A stretch of DNA of 33,606 bases from Anaerolineae bacterium (GTDB lineage Bacteria; Chloroflexota; Anaerolineae; Promineifilales; Promineifilaceae), in assembly GCA_028277515.1 (NCBI GenBank), contig JANQGC010000349.1, forward strand, positions 1 through 33,606, read 5' to 3'. The notes beneath the pieces are model-generated. The model was not told the DNA's origin. It made no database searches and saw only the letters and a list, made by a program, of their open reading frames with translations. Of the stretch, positions 15,980 to 24,326 are shown piece by piece. Made by a program: the position numbers and the translations under genes. Numbering within the stretch: position 1 is the first letter of the stretch; each line of letters begins with the position of its first letter.

Positions 15980-16858
15980 ATGACAGAGATCAACGACTAC
16001 AATCTAGACAATATCTCAAACAACGCACTGGCCAAGATTTCTGGCATGCTCGATTCGGTATCCCCATCGGAGCGCAAAATCGGCGAGTTCATCCTGACAA
16101 ATTATCGTGATATACCGCAGATGACCCTGGCGGAAGTGGCTTCAAAAAGCGGGGTCAGTGATGCTACGGCCGTTCGTTTCTTCCGGACCATGGGCTATAA
16201 GCGCTGGTTAGACCTCAAGATCGCCCTTTCGATATACCAAGGTTCAACACCGCAATATATCCATGAACATATTTCAGCCGAGGACAGCGTTCAAGAGATT
16301 ACCGAGAAAGTCATATTGGGAGCAATGACGGCGCTCAAGGAAACTGCTGCCGTCTTGGATCCGGCGGCGATGAAACAGGCTGTCGAATTAATCCAAAATG
16401 CCAGGAGAATCCTGATTATTGGCGGAGGTACATCAGGACCGGTAGCGAAGGAAGCATTTAATCGATTTTTTCGTTTAGGTTTGAACTGTACAGTAGAGAC
16501 AGATTCTTATTTAATGGTCATGCAAAGCGCCCTCCTGACCTCGGACGATTTGGTTTTGGCCATCTCCCAGTCAGGGGAGTCATCACATAGCTTACGCTCG
16601 GCCATCATAGCCAACGAGCGAAAATGCCCGATCATCTGCATCACCGGCAACAAATTATCTGACCTGGCCAAACATGCAGATGTTACTCTTCTATCAGTTT
16701 CACATGAAGTCATACAAGAAACGACGGCATCCCGAATTGCCCAATATGCACTCATACATGCTTTGTATATCAATCTAGCCGTTTGTTGTTATAGCGAAGC
16801 GCTGGCAAACGAGCGGGCCATTTGGGACGCATTGGTGCGCACTAATATCCCTATTTGA
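15980..16858 (+). CDS. RpiR/MurR-family transcriptional regulator (HTH plus SIS)
   Basis: 292 aa. The N-terminal RpiR helix-turn-helix is at about residues 20-95 (SPSERKIGEFIL, TLAEVASKSGVSDATAVRFFRTMGYKRWLDLK). The C-terminal SIS domain is at about 125-265 (ARRILIIGGGTSGPVAKEAFNRF, LVLAISQSGESSHSLRSAIIA), which binds phosphosugars. Lying inside the operon, between isomerase and phosphorylase, it is the most likely local sensor, responding to a phosphorylated pentose intermediate; that ligand is inference. An AGGACGAG sequence precedes the ATG. Candidate operators are the palindromes at 10991, 11059 and 26634. Confidence 0.92.
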   Translation: MTEINDYNLDNISNNALAKISGMLDSVSPSERKIGEFILTNYRDIPQMTLAEVASKSGVSDATAVRFFRTMGYKRWLDLKIALSIYQGSTPQYIHEHISAEDSVQEITEKVILGAMTALKETAAVLDPAAMKQAVELIQNARRILIIGGGTSGPVAKEAFNRFFRLGLNCTVETDSYLMVMQSALLTSDDLVLAISQSGESSHSLRSAIIANERKCPIICITGNKLSDLAKHADVTLLSVSHEVIQETTASRIAQYALIHALYINLAVCCYSEALANERAIWDALVRTNIPI

Positions 16859-16986
16859 CCGTGCTCACTCTATTTTGTTATTAACACCTTGCGATTTTTC
16901 CGATTCAGTTGCATTAGGGCAGTTTGCGAATCGCCTTTTCTGAAGAGGAATTGAAAGGTTTATTTTCACATTCTTAGGAGCTTATA

Positions 16987-17778
16987 ATGAGATTTGGAAT
17001 TATCGGCGGAAGCGGCATCTATGCCGTACCCGGTATCGAAACGCAAGAAGAAATCGTTAAAACTCAATATGGTCCGGCAAAGGTTTATCTCGGCAAAGGT
17101 GACAATGACGACCTGGTCTTCATTCCCAGGCATGGCATTGATCACTCTATCCCCCCACATAAAGTCAATTACCGCGCGAATATCACGGCGTTTAAGAAAT
17201 TGGGAGTGGAAAAAGTATTTGGCACTTATGCCGTCGGCTCACTGAAAACGAGCATACCGCCGGGCGGCTTCGTCATTCTTGACCAACTCATCGATCTAAA
17301 TTTTCATCGGACGGCAACTTTTTTCCAGGGGGGTGAATTTGGATTAGGCCACACGGATATGACAAATCCATACTGTAGCACCTTGCGCAGCGCGCTATAC
17401 GATATAGCTGTAGCCAAGGGTTTTTACATCCTACCCAACGGCACTTATGTCTGTTTCAACGGCCCACGTTTCGAGACCGCGGCCGAAATCCGCATGTTCG
17501 CACAATGGGGTGGGGATGTGATCGGTATGACCGGTGGAACGGAAACGGTACTGGCGCGTGAGGCCGGTCTTCACTATGCTGGTGTAGCTATTTCGATCAA
17601 CTACGCTGCCGGACTAAAACACACGATGATAACCATTGAAAAACCGGGATTTGAGGAAAATGTCCTTCGCCTTACCACTTTGATTATCGCTGTCTTTCGT
17701 GGGGAGTTTGATCAAACTTGCCCCTGTGATAATGCGGTGCATATCTCTGAACCGCCAAAAATCAACCTTTTCGCATAA
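16987..17778 (+). CDS. Purine nucleoside / 5'-methylthio-nucleoside phosphorylase (MTAP family)
   Basis: 263 aa, AGGAG 7 nt before the ATG. The reaction is phosphorolysis of a purine nucleoside to base plus sugar-1-phosphate. MTAP-family blocks are FGIIGGSGIY (3-12), FIPRHGIDHSIPPHKVNYRAN (45-65, two motifs), FNGPRFETAAEIRMF (157-171) and GMTGGTETVLAREAG (180-194). The base-specificity position that is Asp in adenine-specific human MTAP appears here as Asn 205 (SINYAAG), as in PNP-like and methylthioinosine enzymes, so a 6-oxopurine nucleoside is more likely; that is inference from alignment by eye. The usual VPE of the MTxxPE motif reads GTE. The product fits the substrate of the isomerase two genes upstream. 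Confidence 0.85.
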   Translation: MRFGIIGGSGIYAVPGIETQEEIVKTQYGPAKVYLGKGDNDDLVFIPRHGIDHSIPPHKVNYRANITAFKKLGVEKVFGTYAVGSLKTSIPPGGFVILDQLIDLNFHRTATFFQGGEFGLGHTDMTNPYCSTLRSALYDIAVAKGFYILPNGTYVCFNGPRFETAAEIRMFAQWGGDVIGMTGGTETVLAREAGLHYAGVAISINYAAGLKHTMITIEKPGFEENVLRLTTLIIAVFRGEFDQTCPCDNAVHISEPPKINLFA

Positions 17779-17792
17779 AAATTGGAACCAAA

Positions 17793-18446
17793 ATGTTACT
17801 TGAAAAAGAGCGGCGATCCGTCGTTGAATTTGGGAAAAAATTAATAACTGAAAAGCTGGTAAAGGGAAGCGGTGGTAATATCAGCCTGTCCGGTGAAGAT
17901 CAGCAATTAATCGCCATCAGCCCATCGGGCTTGCCATATTTTGAGACCGATCCGGCAGATGTGGTGGTTGTCGATTTGGATGGCCAAATTGTTGATGGCG
18001 CCATGAAACCTTCAATTGAGATCGGTTTTCATCTTGCTCTTCACCGCCAACGCTCAGATATTCGAGCCGTCGTGCATACACATTCAAACTATGCGACGAC
18101 CATTGCCTGTCTGGGCTGGGAGCTACCGGCCGCTCACTATCTGATTGCACCGGCGGGTGAATTCGTGCCCTGCGCCCCATTTGCAACACCGGGCACAATA
18201 GAATTGTCGGACCATATTTGCAATACCATCGGCGGCGGCAATGCTGTATTAATGGCCAACCACGGTCTCGTTGCCGTGGGACCAACGCTGCCAAATGCAT
18301 TCGCCGTGGCCGAGAATGTGGAATTTGTAGCCCGCTTATTTTATCAAGCGCGATGTATTGGCAGTCCGGTTATTCTCAACAGTGAGCAAATGAGCGATGT
18401 GATGCGTATGATCAAAACGTATGGTCAGTCGAAAAGTTTAAAATAG
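17793..18446 (+). CDS. Class II aldolase (L-fuculose-1-phosphate aldolase-like)
   Basis: 217 aa. It starts 14 nt after the phosphorylase stop. Zn-dependent aldolases of this family cleave ketose-1-phosphates to DHAP plus an aldehyde. Visible are GSGGNIS (25-31) and SPSGLPY (43-49) for phosphate binding, the catalytic Glu in KPSIEIGFH (Glu 76), and zinc ligands in HTHSNYAT (His 95, His 97) and NHGLVAVG (His 157). FucA acts on L-fuculose-1-P and RhaD on rhamnulose-1-P; relatives (Ald2) act on 5-deoxyribulose-1-P in the DHAP shunt. Neighbourhood with an MtnA-like isomerase and MTAP-like enzyme favours a pentulose-1-P or 5-deoxypentulose-1-P substrate, but L-fuculose-1-P made by the isomerase/kinase pair at 26832-30131 is also possible. 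Confidence 0.88.
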   Translation: MLLEKERRSVVEFGKKLITEKLVKGSGGNISLSGEDQQLIAISPSGLPYFETDPADVVVVDLDGQIVDGAMKPSIEIGFHLALHRQRSDIRAVVHTHSNYATTIACLGWELPAAHYLIAPAGEFVPCAPFATPGTIELSDHICNTIGGGNAVLMANHGLVAVGPTLPNAFAVAENVEFVARLFYQARCIGSPVILNSEQMSDVMRMIKTYGQSKSLK

Positions 18447-18449
18447 GAA

Positions 18450-19325
18450 ATGTTGCAGGAAAAAACATTTAATAGTTCGGCTGTTGCCATTCATCATGTG
18501 GTGGGACCGGAGGCAGGACCACCGTTGATCTTGTTGCATGGTATAACTGCCCGCTGGCAGTCGTTCATGACCCTCATACCTTTCTTAACCCCATATTGGC
18601 AAGTATATGCGCTGGATTTTCGCGGGCACGGCCGTTCAGGCAGAACGCCGGGCCGGTATCGCGTGGCCGATTACGCGGCCGATATCCGCGAATTTCTACA
18701 GTCGCAGGTGTCGACCCAGGCAGTTGTTGTGGGGCATTCACTTGGGGGGCGAGTCGCGCTCAACCTGGCAATTAATTCGGGGGAGTTAGTGCAGGCTATA
18801 GTCGTCGGCGACACTCCACTCACCGCACTCAGCGCCCGTGGTGGTGAGGACAATGGTTTTATCAAAACCTTCGCTTCCTGGCATGCATTGGTCCAGGAAG
18901 ATTTGCCTCTTTTCGATTTTGCCCATGCCTTAGGTGAGGTGCAAGCCCGACCCGGCACAGACGGCAGCCCGCGCCAATTTAAAGACTTTTGGGATCAGGG
19001 GGAGTTGTTGTTTACAGCTCGCGCACTTCAGTTACTGGATGCGGATGTGTTGTTACAATTCCAGCGGAGAGATTCTATAGCAGATTATGATCTTCTGGAT
19101 CGCTTAAAAGCTATCGACTGTCCGGTACTATTCTTGCAAGGTGCACCCCACCTGGGAGCGCTGCTCACTGATGCTGATCTTGAAATAGCAATGGCCCAGG
19201 TGGCCCGGAGCGCTTCATTTTCCATCCCCGGAACCGGGCATGGCTTGCATCGCGATCAACCGTTGGCCGTTGCCCAGGCAATCCATAATTTTCTAGGCGC
19301 CGTTGATTTTAATGAGGAGTATTAA
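18450..19325 (+). CDS. Alpha/beta hydrolase fold esterase
   Basis: 291 aa, starting 3 nt after the aldolase stop; the start may be the ATG at 18450 or the adjacent TTG. It has the oxyanion HG (PLILLHGITARW, 25-36), DFRGHGRSG (56-64), the nucleophile elbow VVGHSLGGR (Ser 97) and the catalytic His in GTGHGLHRDQP near residue 266. The substrate is unknown. Placed between aldolase and sulfatase, it could remove an ester group from the imported compound before phosphorolysis. Without a signal peptide it acts in the cytoplasm. Its stop overlaps the next start by TAATG. Confidence 0.83.
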   Translation: MLQEKTFNSSAVAIHHVVGPEAGPPLILLHGITARWQSFMTLIPFLTPYWQVYALDFRGHGRSGRTPGRYRVADYAADIREFLQSQVSTQAVVVGHSLGGRVALNLAINSGELVQAIVVGDTPLTALSARGGEDNGFIKTFASWHALVQEDLPLFDFAHALGEVQARPGTDGSPRQFKDFWDQGELLFTARALQLLDADVLLQFQRRDSIADYDLLDRLKAIDCPVLFLQGAPHLGALLTDADLEIAMAQVARSASFSIPGTGHGLHRDQPLAVAQAIHNFLGAVDFNEEY

Positions 19326-20896
19326 TGTCAAAACGTCCCAATATCGTCTTATTGGTTAATGATCATCAAGCATATTATCGTCACGGCTGGGATGGTGGCG
19401 TAAGGCCGTTAACCCCGAATTTTGATCGTTTGGCTGCCGATGGTATCCTGTTTGACCGTGCATATACGGCCGTTCCTCTTTGTGGCCCATCACGTCGCAC
19501 GCTACTCACCGGACTTTATCCTCACAACCATCGCAATTACTATAATTACAGCGATGCCCCTTACGATCATGAAATCTATTTGGATATTTTAGCGGAGGCA
19601 AACTACCGGTGTTACTACTTCGGCAAGTGGCACGCCGGACCAGGAACAGCGCTGGACTTCAACTGTGCGGGCTTCAGCGACACGGATTACGGCAACCCAT
19701 ATATTTCGCCAACTTACAAAGATTACCTGGTTCGTAAAGGTCTGCCGCAAGCAGAACATTTTGTCGAACAACACTTATGGAATGATGTGTTCCGCAAACA
19801 GTTTCCAAAACTGCGTGATGGCGTAATCTACCGGTCCGAGTATGCGTGGTGCGGCGAACATGCTGTTGGTCTGACAACAACACCCAAAGAAACCCATGAA
19901 GCGTTCTTTTTAGCCGAATTAGCTTGTGAGACGCTGGTCGAATTGGCTAACGATGAAGATGAACGGCCGTTTCATCTGCGGGTCGATTTCTGGGGACCAC
20001 ACCAACCCTTCTTCCCCACGGCTGAATTTGCTAAACTCTACGATCCGGAAGAAATTACGGACTATGGTAGTTTACATGACACATTGAAAGGGAAACCGGA
20101 GCTTTTTAAGCATGATACCAATCGTCCCTTATCTAGCGATGATGACCATTTTCTAACACCTAGTCCTCTATCGAGGGGGGAGTGGCAGCGCATCATCGCC
20201 CGCGCTTTCGCCCATATCACCATGATTGATGCCGCCGGCGGGCTAATTCTAAACAAATTGGATAAATTAGGTCTGACTGATAATACCATTATCATTTGGA
20301 CGGCCGATCACGGAGATGCACTTGCCAGCCACGGAGGGCGGTTCGACAAAGGTTCATATGTCACGGAAGAGGTCATTCGTGTGCCTTTGGCTGCACGCTG
20401 GCCAGGGACTATCTCTCCAGGTCAGACGAACAATGACCTGATTTGTAGTATCGACCTTGCCCCCACCTTATTGGAGATAGCCGGTACGAAGTTCTCTGCT
20501 AAGGTAGACGGCCGTAGTTGGCTCACACTCACCACCGCTGAAGGTGCAGCATGGCGACAGGATTTGATGGTAGAGAGCTTCGGTCATGGTTATGGAGAAC
20601 ATCACATTATTCGTGCTTTGCTCGCAGGACCATATAAATACATTTACAACCACGGACAATTGGATGAACTGTATAACTTAGAAAGCGACCCTTATGAATT
20701 GCATAACTTGCTCGACACACCCGGCTACAAGGCAATACGCGACGAGATGAGGGATCGACTGTATCTACGGCAGAAAGAATATGGCGATCTGGGCGCAGAT
20801 GACCCGCATTATCAACAGGCCATCCTTGATGATCCACAAAAATTGCGGGAACTGATGGCACGCCGGGAAGAAAAAGTAACACGTCTTTCCACCTGA
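19325..20896 (+). CDS. Sulfatase (arylsulfatase family, S1) no. 1
   Basis: 523 aa. AGGAG is 5 nt before the ATG; the start shares one base with the previous stop. The formylglycine site CGPSRRTLLTG has Cys 53, Pro 55 and Arg 57. The first metal motif reads LLVNDHQ where most members have DD, and later parts have GKWHAGPG, HLRVDFWGPHQPF and TADHGDALASHGG. No signal peptide, so cytoplasmic, which would mean the sulfate ester is imported intact. It hydrolyses a sulfate ester (or, for related enzymes, a phosphonate monoester). The Cys must be converted by a maturase that is not in the window. A choline-sulfatase or phosphonate hydrolase role is an alternative. Confidence 0.87.
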   Translation: MSKRPNIVLLVNDHQAYYRHGWDGGVRPLTPNFDRLAADGILFDRAYTAVPLCGPSRRTLLTGLYPHNHRNYYNYSDAPYDHEIYLDILAEANYRCYYFGKWHAGPGTALDFNCAGFSDTDYGNPYISPTYKDYLVRKGLPQAEHFVEQHLWNDVFRKQFPKLRDGVIYRSEYAWCGEHAVGLTTTPKETHEAFFLAELACETLVELANDEDERPFHLRVDFWGPHQPFFPTAEFAKLYDPEEITDYGSLHDTLKGKPELFKHDTNRPLSSDDDHFLTPSPLSRGEWQRIIARAFAHITMIDAAGGLILNKLDKLGLTDNTIIIWTADHGDALASHGGRFDKGSYVTEEVIRVPLAARWPGTISPGQTNNDLICSIDLAPTLLEIAGTKFSAKVDGRSWLTLTTAEGAAWRQDLMVESFGHGYGEHHIIRALLAGPYKYIYNHGQLDELYNLESDPYELHNLLDTPGYKAIRDEMRDRLYLRQKEYGDLGADDPHYQQAILDDPQKLRELMARREEKVTRLST

Positions 20897-20962
20897 TATT
20901 CATGCGCTTAGCAAGACAGTTTGACTTCAAGTCTCTTTTGCTAGAGGGCAGATTGAATAGCA

Positions 20963-22345
20963 ATGAGTAGAAAAAGAAACATTCTCGTTTTTCTGACAGA
21001 TGATCATGCCCAATGGGCAATGGGTGCTTATGGGAATCAGGAGCTTCATACGCCCAATATGGATTATTTAGCTCATACCGGTGTGCAGATGATGAATGCT
21101 TTCACGCCAACACCTGTTTGCTCCCCGGCACGTGCCTGTTTCTTCACGGGTCGCCTGGCTTCTCAACACGGCATACATGACTATCTTTCCTCTACCGACC
21201 CCGTCATTCACCATCATCCCTGGTTAAAGGATGAAACTACGCTCGCTCAATTGCTCTCAGAAGCGGGTTATCAGACGGGGCTTTGTGGAAAATGGCATCT
21301 GGGTTCTGATGATATGCTTATACCTGGTTTTGATTACTGTTTTTGCTTAAGTGGTGATTATCCCATGGCCCATAATTCCACCTACCGCTTTTGTGAAAAT
21401 GGTGATGAGCAATTGCTGCCCGGATACAAAACGCCCATTATCACTGATCGGGCAGTCAAATTTTTACAGAACCGGGATGAGGAACGGCCGTTCTTCCTTT
21501 TTGTCGGTTATACGGCAACCCATAGCCCGTGGGCCGGACACCCGGAACGATTGGTCTCTGCTTATCGCAATTGCTCGTTCAGCGACATCCCTAAGGATGA
21601 AACCTATCCATTTGGGCGGCAAAATCTGGAATCGCTTAATCAACATCGAAACGATGAACAAGAAGCATTGGCGCAGTATTATGCGGCCGTATCTCAAATT
21701 GATGAAGGCGTCGGCCGGATCTTAGATCAACTCGAAGCCCAAGATGAGCTTCAAGATACCCTCGTGGTCTACACTTCCGATCATGGCCTCAATTGCAGTC
21801 ATCACGACATATGGGGCAAAGGGAACGGCACCTTACCCTTGAACATGGTGGAAGAATCCATCCGTATCCCACTGATCTTAAACCAGCCGGGATACTTGTT
21901 TGGTGGGCAGCGTCGCCGTGAATATGTAGATCATCTTGACCTCTTCCAAACCTTGATTGAGTATGCAGAGCTGACCCTACCTGATCCGGACCAAAACAAG
22001 TATCCTGGGCAGAGTTTTCTCTCATTCTTGGACAACTCAGCCCATATTCCAAATTGGCGCGATGTTCAATTTGGCGAATATGGCAATCTACGCATGGTTC
22101 GTACCGCGACACATAAGCTCATTCGTCGCTATCCTGATGGACCTTGCGAGTTGTTTGATTTGGAAAATGACCCACGAGAAACCCGCAATCTATTCACAGA
22201 TCCGGAAAAACAAACCCTGGTTCGGCAATTAACAGCTCAAATTGATGACTATTTTAATATTTATGAAGACCCCATCAGAACAGGTCTAAATGTGAAAGAA
22301 CTGCCTCGACACAACTTCACTGAAGCGTGGCGAGCAGAACGATAA
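20963..22345 (+). CDS. Sulfatase (S1 family) no. 2
   Basis: 460 aa. It begins RKRNILVFLTDDHAQWAMG with the full Asp-Asp metal pair (13-14), then CSPARACFFTGR with the formylglycine Cys 53, LCGKWHLG, FVGYTATHSPW and YTSDHGLNCSHHDIWGKG. It ends with the usual ELFDLENDPRETRNLF motif. No signal peptide. It lies 66 nt behind the first sulfatase but is clearly not a recent duplicate: apart from motifs the two share little. A purine-rich GAGGG lies rather far (14 nt) from the ATG. The target sulfate position is unknown. Confidence 0.88.
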   Translation: MSRKRNILVFLTDDHAQWAMGAYGNQELHTPNMDYLAHTGVQMMNAFTPTPVCSPARACFFTGRLASQHGIHDYLSSTDPVIHHHPWLKDETTLAQLLSEAGYQTGLCGKWHLGSDDMLIPGFDYCFCLSGDYPMAHNSTYRFCENGDEQLLPGYKTPIITDRAVKFLQNRDEERPFFLFVGYTATHSPWAGHPERLVSAYRNCSFSDIPKDETYPFGRQNLESLNQHRNDEQEALAQYYAAVSQIDEGVGRILDQLEAQDELQDTLVVYTSDHGLNCSHHDIWGKGNGTLPLNMVEESIRIPLILNQPGYLFGGQRRREYVDHLDLFQTLIEYAELTLPDPDQNKYPGQSFLSFLDNSAHIPNWRDVQFGEYGNLRMVRTATHKLIRRYPDGPCELFDLENDPRETRNLFTDPEKQTLVRQLTAQIDDYFNIYEDPIRTGLNVKELPRHNFTEAWRAER

Positions 22346-22355
22346 GGAGAATACA

Positions 22356-23078
22356 ATGGAATTTCATATGCACGGTGAACCACAAGACATTTCCCGCTAT
22401 GTATTTTGTCCGGGATCACAAAGCCGGGCACGGCAAATTGCTGAGCACTTTGAAGACAAGAAAACGATAAGCAAGGAGCGCGGCATTGAGGTTTATTCCG
22501 GAACATATCGTGGGGTTTTCATGACTTCATGCGGCACCGGCATGGGTGGCCCAGCCACGGCGATCGCTACGGAAGAGTTAGGACATCTTGGCGCCGACAC
22601 CTTCATTCGCGTGGGTTCATGCGGCGTTTTACAACCAGAATTCAATCCTGGTGACGTGATCGTTGCCAGCGGAACGGTCCGCCTCGGTGGCACCGGGAAA
22701 TTTTACCTGCCACAAGAATTTCCCGCCGTTCCAACCTTTTCTGTTACCCAGGCCCTGGTTGCTGCCGCGGAGAAACTAGCTGTTCCTGTCAGCGTTGGGG
22801 TTGGGATTGCCGGTGATGCTTTTTATGGAACGCAGAAGATGGATGAATACGGCCGTCACAAGGACGGCAACCCGTTGTTCATTGAGATGGAGAGCGATAC
22901 GTTATTCATCGTTGGTGCCGTACGTCGCTGGCGCACCGGCGCTCTCTTCGCATCTGATGGCGCGCCCGGTGAGGTCAAGCCGGATTGGGGCGTTGAAGCA
23001 TTCGCCCAAGGAACCCGTAATGCTATCAGCATCGCCCTTGAAGCGATGTACGCCATTACCCTAAGTGATCAGGAATAA
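22356..23078 (+). CDS. Uridine phosphorylase-like nucleoside phosphorylase
   Basis: 240 aa, AAGGAG 6 nt before the ATG and 10 nt behind the sulfatase. PNP_UDP_1 (NP-I) features are CPGSQSRARQIAE (18-30), CGTGMGGPATAI (59-70), IRVGSCGVLQP (84-94), the ribose-binding IEMES (176-180) and the acid ASDGAPGE (Ser 200, Asp 201). The layout is closer to uridine phosphorylase than to MTAP. It cleaves a nucleoside to base and pentose-1-phosphate. It is one of three nucleoside phosphorylase-superfamily genes in this cluster, each from a different branch. Confidence 0.87.
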   Translation: MEFHMHGEPQDISRYVFCPGSQSRARQIAEHFEDKKTISKERGIEVYSGTYRGVFMTSCGTGMGGPATAIATEELGHLGADTFIRVGSCGVLQPEFNPGDVIVASGTVRLGGTGKFYLPQEFPAVPTFSVTQALVAAAEKLAVPVSVGVGIAGDAFYGTQKMDEYGRHKDGNPLFIEMESDTLFIVGAVRRWRTGALFASDGAPGEVKPDWGVEAFAQGTRNAISIALEAMYAITLSDQE

Positions 23079-23138
23079 ATTTACATTCGTTGATCAGTCG
23101 CGATTGGCGACAGAGCAAGCAACTTTGGAGGAGCACAG

Positions 23139-24311
23139 ATGACATCAGTAATGAGTTCTCGCCAGCGGGTCTTGGCCACGATGGATTTTCAAGAGCCGGA
23201 TCGCGTACCATTCTTTCTCGGCGCCGGCAATACAACCGGCATTCAGATGCCGGCCTACCGGCGACTAAAAGATCTCTTGGAGATAGAAGCGCCTGATGAT
23301 TTTCTATATAATTGGCCTGAATTAGGCACGGCCTTGATTGACGAAACGACATTAGTAAAACTTGGCAGTGATGTGCGCGGCGTATTTGATCGTCACCCCG
23401 CGGCAAACCTGGCCAAGAACCAGGTAAGGGATCCGGGCGCGCCATTCATTGACTCCTGGGGTATTGGCCAGATAGAAATCGATCCGGGTGTCTGGTTTCC
23501 CGGAATTCATCCCCTGGCAGAGGCGACAACCAGCGCCGACCTGGACGCCTATCAAGGGTGGCCCAACATGGATGATTCCAGTCGTTTTGCGCATATGAGA
23601 CTGGATGGCGCAGAATTAGCTGCGGCCAACCAATACGCGATTATGGCCACCCCTTGGCTGCTGTTCCCATTTGAACGGGCGATGCATTTACAGGGCATGG
23701 AAGCGTTCTTAATGAATCTGGCATTAAGACCCGATTTCGCGGTTGATTTACTCCAGCGTTGTGCCGAGCATTGCAAGACCTTGATGGGGCATATTCTCGC
23801 TGAGCTTGGTGACAATGTTGATTTGGTTAAGATCGGGGATGATTTGGGTAGTACCGAAAGTCTACTGATTTCGCCGCGCATGTATCGTAAACTTTTGAAA
23901 CCGATCCATGCTGATTACATCGCCTTCATCAAGGAGCGCACAAAGGCTAAGGTATTTTTCCATACGGATGGTGATGTCAGCCCGCTGATCGACGATTTTA
24001 TCGAAATCGGAGTCGATGTCCTCAATCCAATCCAGACATCGGCGGGAAGAATGAGCGATCTGGCCACATTAAAAAAACGGTATGGTAAGAAGTTGGTATT
24101 CTGCGGCGCTGTAGACACGACGAAGGTACTACCCTTTGGATCACCCGCCGAAGTTCGCGAAGAGGTACGTCGCGTCATCGAACTGTTGGCACCAGGTGGC
24201 GGGTTTATCCTGGCCTCGGTTCATACCATTCAGAAGAATGTACCGGCCGAGAACATCATGGCGATGGTTGAAGCGCTTGAAATGTACGGGCGATATCCGA
24301 TTAATTGTTAA
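23139..24311 (+). CDS. Uroporphyrinogen decarboxylase-like protein (MtaA/CmuA-type methyltransferase fold)
   Basis: 390 aa, GGAGGAG upstream of the ATG. URO-D superfamily landmarks are SSRQRVLATMDFQEPDRVPF (6-25), VKIGDDLGSTESLLISP (230-246), YRKLLKPIHADYIAFIK, FFHTDGDVSPLIDDFIEIG (273-291) and the end block PGGGFILASVHTIQKNVP. Members of this non-heme branch transfer methyl groups with corrinoid proteins and a zinc ion. The usual HxC metal motif reads His 275-Thr-Asp 277, so zinc binding is altered or absent. No corrinoid protein is encoded here. A role in demethylating the substrate is possible but unproven; true heme synthesis is unlikely in this context. It ends the 12-gene run. Confidence 0.78.
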   Translation: MTSVMSSRQRVLATMDFQEPDRVPFFLGAGNTTGIQMPAYRRLKDLLEIEAPDDFLYNWPELGTALIDETTLVKLGSDVRGVFDRHPAANLAKNQVRDPGAPFIDSWGIGQIEIDPGVWFPGIHPLAEATTSADLDAYQGWPNMDDSSRFAHMRLDGAELAAANQYAIMATPWLLFPFERAMHLQGMEAFLMNLALRPDFAVDLLQRCAEHCKTLMGHILAELGDNVDLVKIGDDLGSTESLLISPRMYRKLLKPIHADYIAFIKERTKAKVFFHTDGDVSPLIDDFIEIGVDVLNPIQTSAGRMSDLATLKKRYGKKLVFCGAVDTTKVLPFGSPAEVREEVRRVIELLAPGGGFILASVHTIQKNVPAENIMAMVEALEMYGRYPINC

Positions 24312-24326
24312 TGATAGCAGGGAGTC

